Source: Bathymodiolus brooksi (lineage: Eukaryota; Mollusca; Bivalvia; Mytilida; Modiolidae). From it: a stretch of DNA of 64,000 nt. Below the pieces are notes generated by a model that saw only the letters and a program-made list of their open reading frames with translations, was not told the DNA's origin and ran no database searches. The stretch is taken from NCBI GenBank assembly GCA_963680875.1, contig OY804590.1, positions 19,530,640 through 19,594,639 of the forward strand, read 5' to 3'. Positions 59,611-64,000 of the stretch are shown here, piece by piece. A program made the position numbers and the translations under genes. The first letter of the stretch is position 1, and every line of letters starts with the position of its first letter.

Positions 59611-60335
59611 GGTGCTTGTCTTTGTACAATTAAATACACAATGTACATTATGTCCGCATCTATATACTGCAAATGCTGTTACAAGAAAGAAAATGAATTT
59701 CACCTACTTGTTCTTAGACAAAACCAATATTGAGATGGTTCCCAAGGATTGTAAAACTAACATCTTAGAAGCAACAAAATCACAAGTTGTCGTCGGCTAT
59801 GAAAACAGCTGTCACTTAAACAGTCATCAAGTAAAAGGTTGTATGTCAGGAAGCTTTCATTACTGATTGCTGCATCTCTTCTCCCCATTCAGTAAATGTA
59901 TGTGGTTGTTTGTGCAACAAAAACATCTTTCCTTTGAATTACTCTATAACATATCCGATACATTGAATAAAGCAACACGAACATTTACTATAATGAAGGT
60001 ATTACATAACATTGGATTTTGTTCCCGACAATTTACAACGTCTTGAATTTTAAATAAAAAGGGAAAAAAAGGTATTTCAAGAATATAATAAATATTTATT
60101 AGACACTTTTTTTAATGTAGTGTTACAACGCCATTCATTCAATAACATGAAGCATGTTTTCCTAACGATTAATTAAACAGCGCACGAATTTCAATTTACA
60201 ATGGAGTGTTGACTTAACTATTTTGAAATAAATGGAGACCCACAATGAGGAATATATTTCACTAATGATATACGTATAATTAAAGGCATAGGCTATTATT
60301 CAATTTATCGATGTTATAAACGCAAGCCAGTGAAC
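59611..60335. other. AT-rich stretch without recognisable feature
   Basis: No gene or firm repeat copy recognised. Confidence 0.45.
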
Positions 60336-60410
60336 TTATCTTTATTAGAAAACGACAACATTGGATAAAAGGAACACACAATGATCTGCTGAAAACTAAA
60401 GATTGAACAA

Positions 60411-60766
60411 CACTAATTTGATATCTACGTTTTTATTACTGTGACTGGGTCGATAGCTCTCCCGGTGGACTATTAGTCCCCGAGGGTATCATCCTCCCAG
60501 TAGTCAGTGCTTCGGCACTGACATGGTTTATTAGATATATTTATTACTGAAATTTACAGTTCCTAAATAATGTAATTATTATTGAAACGAAGGTTCTCCT
60601 CCATTTGGTGACATTAGCCGATATTGGCGATCATGCTTCAACCCCTGCTTTTATTGTTCTCAAAACTTTAAATTATTTGGCTTTCCAATCTTTCGCTTTT
60701 GAGCGTACCTGTTGAATGTTATTCCAGAGACGTGTCATGCGCACTAAATGTGATATCTACGTGTGT
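60411..60766 (+). mobile_element. Family C element, one complete unit
   Basis: 'gatatctacg' marks at about 60419 and 60751 give a 332-bp unit. The body is the best-preserved in the window: 'gactattagtccccgagggt', 'tcagtgcttcggcactgaca' and 'gaaggttctcctccatttgg'. The junction core has decayed to CTGTTGA and GAGAC, with GTC retained. Confidence 0.8.
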
Positions 60767-60884
60767 GTTAACCTCACTAAAATTATAAACTGAGAGGACT
60801 TGTAATGTTGTATTAAGATTCCATTGTAAAGGATTTATATAGTGTTTTTAATGGAGATGATTATTGTGTCAAAAAAAACCAAAG

Positions 60885-61280
60885 AAACAAAATACCGCAC
60901 TGTAGCAACAGTTCCAAAGTCCAATATAAATAGAAAGGCGGATAATCTATACCGGTACAGCACACCTATACATGACCACTCACTTCCTTGTACTGGTACA
61001 GCACACCTATACATGGCCACTCACCTCCTTGTACTGATACAGCACATCTATACATTACCACTCACTTCATTGTACCGGTACAGCACACCTATACATGACC
61101 ACTCACTTCCTTGTACTGGTACAGGCACTTCAATAAAAAGTGGCGGAGTTTTTATTGAAATGATGAGGTCATGTAAATGTCAGCTATACATGACCACTCA
61201 CTTCCTTGTACTGGTACAGACACTTCAATAAAAAGTGGCGGGGTTCTTATTGAAATGATGAGGTCAAGTAAATGTTTTCC
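60885..61280 (-). repeat. Family B element with 41-bp and 95-bp tandem repeats
   Basis: 'tactggtacagcacacctat' units of 41 bp start at 60950, 60991, 61032, 61073 and 61114. Then a 95-bp segment with 'gcacttcaataaaaagtggc' and 'tgaaatgatgaggtca' is present twice (61090 and 61185). Both come from the family B core, reverse of 'gaagtgcctgtaccaagtc'. Confidence 0.9.
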
Positions 61281-61317
61281 ACATATGGGTGAAATCCCAA
61301 TCGATTATTATTATTTA

Positions 61318-61455
61318 GATGTTTAACGCTTGTTCAGATATATTTAGTTAAATCGTTTCAGTCATTTTTATTGGTTGGGGAAACCGCTGTAGTCGGAGGA
61401 TGCCATGGAACTTCAATAAGTCACTGACCAGCTTTATCACATGATATTGTATCCA
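61318..61455 (+). repeat. Diverged family D element
   Basis: 'gtttaacgcttgttcagata', 'tttttattggttggggaaac' and 'caataagtcactgaccagct'. Confidence 0.7.
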
Positions 61456-61744
61456 TAAAACATTGGCGCGGACAGTGTGGATGTGTTCTGATTGCCTATT
61501 TGATATATATAGATCAAAATAACTATCGCGAATGTTTCTTCGTGTTGATCTAAAATGTAATTATACCATACAAATGGCAAAACAATGTAAGTAAATTATA
61601 GGAGTTGTCACGCATAAATCTTTTGCTTTAATTGCAAATGACCACGGATATGTTCCACTTGTCGTAAGCACTGCCTGGTTCTTTCCTCATGCATGACCTC
61701 TCACCGGGTTTGTAACTAGATTAACACGACAGATGCCACTAGTG

Positions 61745-61925
61745 GAGGAGGAACTGCTTACCCTTCGGAGCACCTGAGTTCACCCCCGGTTTTTAGTGGG
61801 GATCGTGTAGCTCGATCTTTAATTTTATGTGTATGTTGTGTAGATCTTTGTTTGTCATTGTGTTGTATATTCTTCTTCGATGAACGGATTCTGATATCCT
61901 CTTTGGTATCTTCAATCTCTTCTTG
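61745..61925 (+). repeat. Family A dispersed repeat, nearly full length
   Basis: 'gcttacccttcggagcacct', 'ccggtttttagtggggatcg', 'cattgtgttgtatattcttc' and 'tttggtatcttcaatctctt'. Confidence 0.88.
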
Positions 61926-62084
61926 CACCGATCAACCTTTTTGATCATGATTTTTTAACTCCACAACATCTGCTCGTTTATATGGTAGATTGTCTTGTAT
62001 GAGTAGCGGCATCATCTGATTTTTTTTTCTCAAATTTTTCGAGGTTCTTGGGAGTTATCATTACCGTCTATGACACATGAGACC

Positions 62085-62315
62085 ACCCGGTTTGTCGTTG
62101 GTTCATATTTCTCTATCTTTTGTTTTCTATGTAACATCACTTTTTTTCCTTTTGCCATTTTATTATCTGTCAGTCATCCGATTAAGAAAAGCTTGAATAT
62201 ACCATAGTGTTAAAAGCAGGAACCGTAAATAGAAGGACAGTCAATATAATAGTCGAGAGAACAACAACAAAGGGACAAACAGCGATCTACAAAACACTGC
62301 ACAAACATAACAACT
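62085..62315. repeat. Two diverged family A copies, tail to tail
   Basis: Plus-strand piece 62085-62185 ('accacccggtttgtcgttgg', 'ccttttgccattttattatc'), then minus-strand piece 62190-62315 ('gcaggaaccgtaaatagaag', 'gggacaaacagcgatctaca'). Confidence 0.65.
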
Positions 62316-62910
62316 TCTTTATACCCCTTTTTATATCTTCAATCATTTCTTAGGACTATTTGATATGAAAATAAAATTAAAACAGTGATGGACAACAATT
62401 CCACCAATTTCAACAAAGCGAATAATCACCTCTCACTTCAATTAATTGAGCTTAACAAAAAGACCACCACATATATAACATTGGAAATTCAGGTTCTGAT
62501 GTTGGTAAGGCACAAAAATATGGCAGTGTCAAACCGGGTAATGAGTCCCAAATCCTCTCCCTTTGTTGTATGTTCACTCTAGAACGTTATGGCCCTATTA
62601 TCGTGTTACCACTGTATCCTCTGTATACAGACTAAATAATTAAAACTAATAATATAATAAATACTTTATTTTATGAACGTAACACAGTTCACAGAGAAGT
62701 CAATGACCACCATGGCCTTCTATATCTATATAATAACATATACAATGTAAAAAATACCATACAAATAAATCATATGGTCGTGTTGATTAGGAAGGTAAAC
62801 AGTTTCTTTCCGAATACGTCAATATGTTTATAGTATGTTAAAGCTAATGAGAGTGGGTGTAATACAAATGTTCATGGATAGAGAGACAAATTCCCTTTCC
62901 AATATATATT
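62316..62910. other. AT-rich stretch without recognisable feature
   Basis: No gene or repeat copy recognised. Flanks the 3' end of the LINE below. Confidence 0.45.
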
Positions 62911-62914
62911 CGAA

Positions 62915-63857
62915 TTAGTTTAGACATATTTTATTTGCTCAAACATGCAAAAAGGATAAGACACAAGTTAAACAAACTTATGAAGTCTTCTCCTTTATAC
63001 AATAAGTTACAACAGTATTTGATAGAGCATGCATGCATATGAATATTTCTTACATTAATATGTGTAAATTGAAGAAGAACAGAGAACGAAGAAAGGAATT
63101 AGAGAGAGAATGAGAGGTTGGTGGTGATGGTGTGTGTGGTTGTTCATTTGGTGAACCACTTAAACAAGAAATCTTTCAGACCTCTTTATATATTCAAACA
63201 CGTGCTTAAAAATAATTTCGTTCTGTTCATTTGAAAGAATATGATTACCACTGGTTAAAAGTTTGAGGTCTATAGCACAGTCATTAGGTAGCCAGATGAG
63301 ATTGTGAAACAATGTATATCTCATATGTGCATAATGGGAACAATCAAAGAAGAAGTGATACGAGTCTTCACGATTGGCCCCACAACGACAAGACGGATCT
63401 GAGACTATATTTACTTGGAACAAATCATAATTTAAAAACGAAGCAAAACATCGAAGCTGGGTTAATGCAATATTAAGTTTTCGAGGTCCAATTTCGTAAT
63501 GCTTAGGAACTTGTCTAATATCTTTCTGTTTTCTTAATTCAGTTTTAAATTTTGCAATAGATTCCACATTTCGAAGTGATGGATTTAAGCTATTCCATTG
63601 ACGTATTGTTGAGGGGATAACTGAGTCACAAGTAATCGATAGTCTGCAAAATGGTATTATTATATCACTTCCATTACGCAATGGATAAACGGTTGTACTT
63701 TTAATCGTTGTAGGATTTAAGTCACAAAGATAATTGGGTGCATTATTATTTTGTATATAATAAAACATTTGTAATTTTCTCCTTTTTCTTCTTTCTGTCG
63801 AATTAGGTCTATAGACGTGTATAGTATTTAAGAAAATAGTCATACCAAAGGAAAGTT
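62915..63857 (-). mobile_element. 5'-truncated LINE (non-LTR retrotransposon)
   Basis: About 940 bp on the minus strand, comprising the C-terminal part of the ORF (63843-63160) and a 245-bp 3' UTR. The UTR starts with a CA-rich then TC-rich tract, and the element ends in 'caaataaaatatgtctaaac'. It is the same family as the 297-bp piece at 16282-16578. The 5' side breaks at about 63857, where family C sequence begins ('ttaaattattcagctttcca'), so it appears to have inserted next to or in family C. No target-site duplication was found. Confidence 0.85.
63160..63843 (-). CDS. LINE ORF2-like C-terminal fragment (reverse transcriptase tail)
   Basis: 227 codons open on the minus strand, ending TAA. 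The N-terminal part (about residues 15-110) has the 'RRKRRKLQMFYYI' and 'PFCRLSITCDSVIPSTIRQW' pattern found downstream of the reverse transcriptase fingers/palm in non-LTR retrotransposons. Residues 120-175 carry 'RKLNIALTQLRC' and a CRCG, EDSYHFFFDC, HMRYTLF zinc-binding-like motif typical of the C-terminus of such proteins. The polymerase domain and endonuclease are absent, so the fragment cannot be autonomous. The first Met is only the first ATG after an in-frame stop at the truncation junction. It has no in-frame stop, so insertion is probably fairly recent. Confidence 0.8.
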   Translation of the reverse strand: MTIFLNTIHVYRPNSTERRKRRKLQMFYYIQNNNAPNYLCDLNPTTIKSTTVYPLRNGSDIIIPFCRLSITCDSVIPSTIRQWNSLNPSLRNVESIAKFKTELRKQKDIRQVPKHYEIGPRKLNIALTQLRCFASFLNYDLFQVNIVSDPSCRCGANREDSYHFFFDCSHYAHMRYTLFHNLIWLPNDCAIDLKLLTSGNHILSNEQNEIIFKHVFEYIKRSERFLV

Positions 63858-64000
63858 AGCTTAAATTATTCAGCTTTCCAATCTTTCGATTTTGAGCGTA
63901 CCTGATGAACGTTATTCCAGAAACGTACCTGATGAACGTTATTCCAGAAACGTACCTGATGAACGTTTTTCCAGAAACGTATCTGATGAACGTTATTCCA
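63858..64000 (+). repeat. 27-bp tandem array from family C, running off the window
   Basis: After 'ctttccaatctttcgatttt', CTGATGA occurs at 63902, 63929, 63956 and 63983, exactly 27 bp apart. Each unit also contains 'cgttattccagaaacgta'. The unit spans both CTGATGA and GAAAC of the hammerhead-like core but not the GTC. The array end lies beyond the window. Confidence 0.92.

Noticed and set aside
63858..64000. Active hammerhead array
   Set aside because: The 27-bp unit has CTGATGA and GAAAC but lacks the GTC and the second stem I arm, so the array itself should not self-cleave. Reported only as a derived repeat.

Overview
This window looks like repeat-dominated, intergenic DNA from an invertebrate animal, most likely a bivalve mollusc. 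It is AT-rich and has no recognisable host protein-coding gene, no rRNA and no intact tRNA gene. The only coding remnants are two non-LTR retrotransposon (LINE) pieces near the right end and a third, 3'-only LINE fragment at about 16.3 kb. The bivalve assignment rests on recall of the dispersed repeats (e.g. copies carrying 'ttagtggggttcgtgttgct', 'gtttaacgccactttcaaca' and 'gagcgggaggtttggc', and a poly-G-bordered foldback element). It was not checked by a database search.

Repeat families are named here for convenience by comparing copies within the window. Family A is about 200 bp, running from 'acccttccggagcacctga' to 'cccctttggtatcttc'. Family B runs from 'gaagtgcctgtaccaa' to 'ggaactgttcctacagt'. 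Family C is a 314-340 bp unit that carries a hammerhead-ribozyme-like core (CTGATGA, GAAA, GTC) at the unit junction. Family D begins 'gtttaacgccactttcaaca'. Family E contains 'gatgttcggttcgtctttac'. Family P is a compact element of about 190 bp. Family S is a tRNA-derived SINE.

Layout: 1-1,118 family A with a 62-bp array; 2-5 kb mixed A, B, C and S fragments; 5.16-5.94 kb a 48-bp array grown from family C; 7.13-9.60 kb a 77-bp array split by a P element; 9.6-19.7 kb AT-rich DNA with scattered A-E and S copies, including the best hammerhead-like pair (15.87-16.22 kb) interrupted nearby by a LINE 3' end; 19.87-30.49 kb one 10.6-kb, 47-bp satellite; 30.9-34.1 kb A, B, C and P copies; 34.1-35.7 kb a cluster of tRNA-like heads and foldback arms; 36.8 kb a MITE; 38.4-39.2 kb a 24-bp array; 41.8-43.4 kb a 58-bp array; 44.2 kb a hairpin element; 45.2-50.7 kb a family C unit running into a 102-bp array; 50.7-64 kb scattered A-E copies, LINE remnants and, at the right edge, a 27-bp array cut from family C.

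The unifying observation is that tandem arrays here repeatedly grow out of the same short segments of dispersed elements. Family C gave 48-, 102- and 27-bp arrays, family A gave 62-, 75- and 36-bp repeats, family B gave 27-, 31-, 41- and 95-bp repeats, and family D gave the 117-bp repeats and probably the 47-bp satellite. Family C is the most exciting candidate. Its ribozyme-like core and tandem-unit organisation resemble the retrozymes described in animals and plants, so it may be a non-autonomous element spread through self-cleaving, possibly circular RNA. Roughly a third of the window is tandem repeat.
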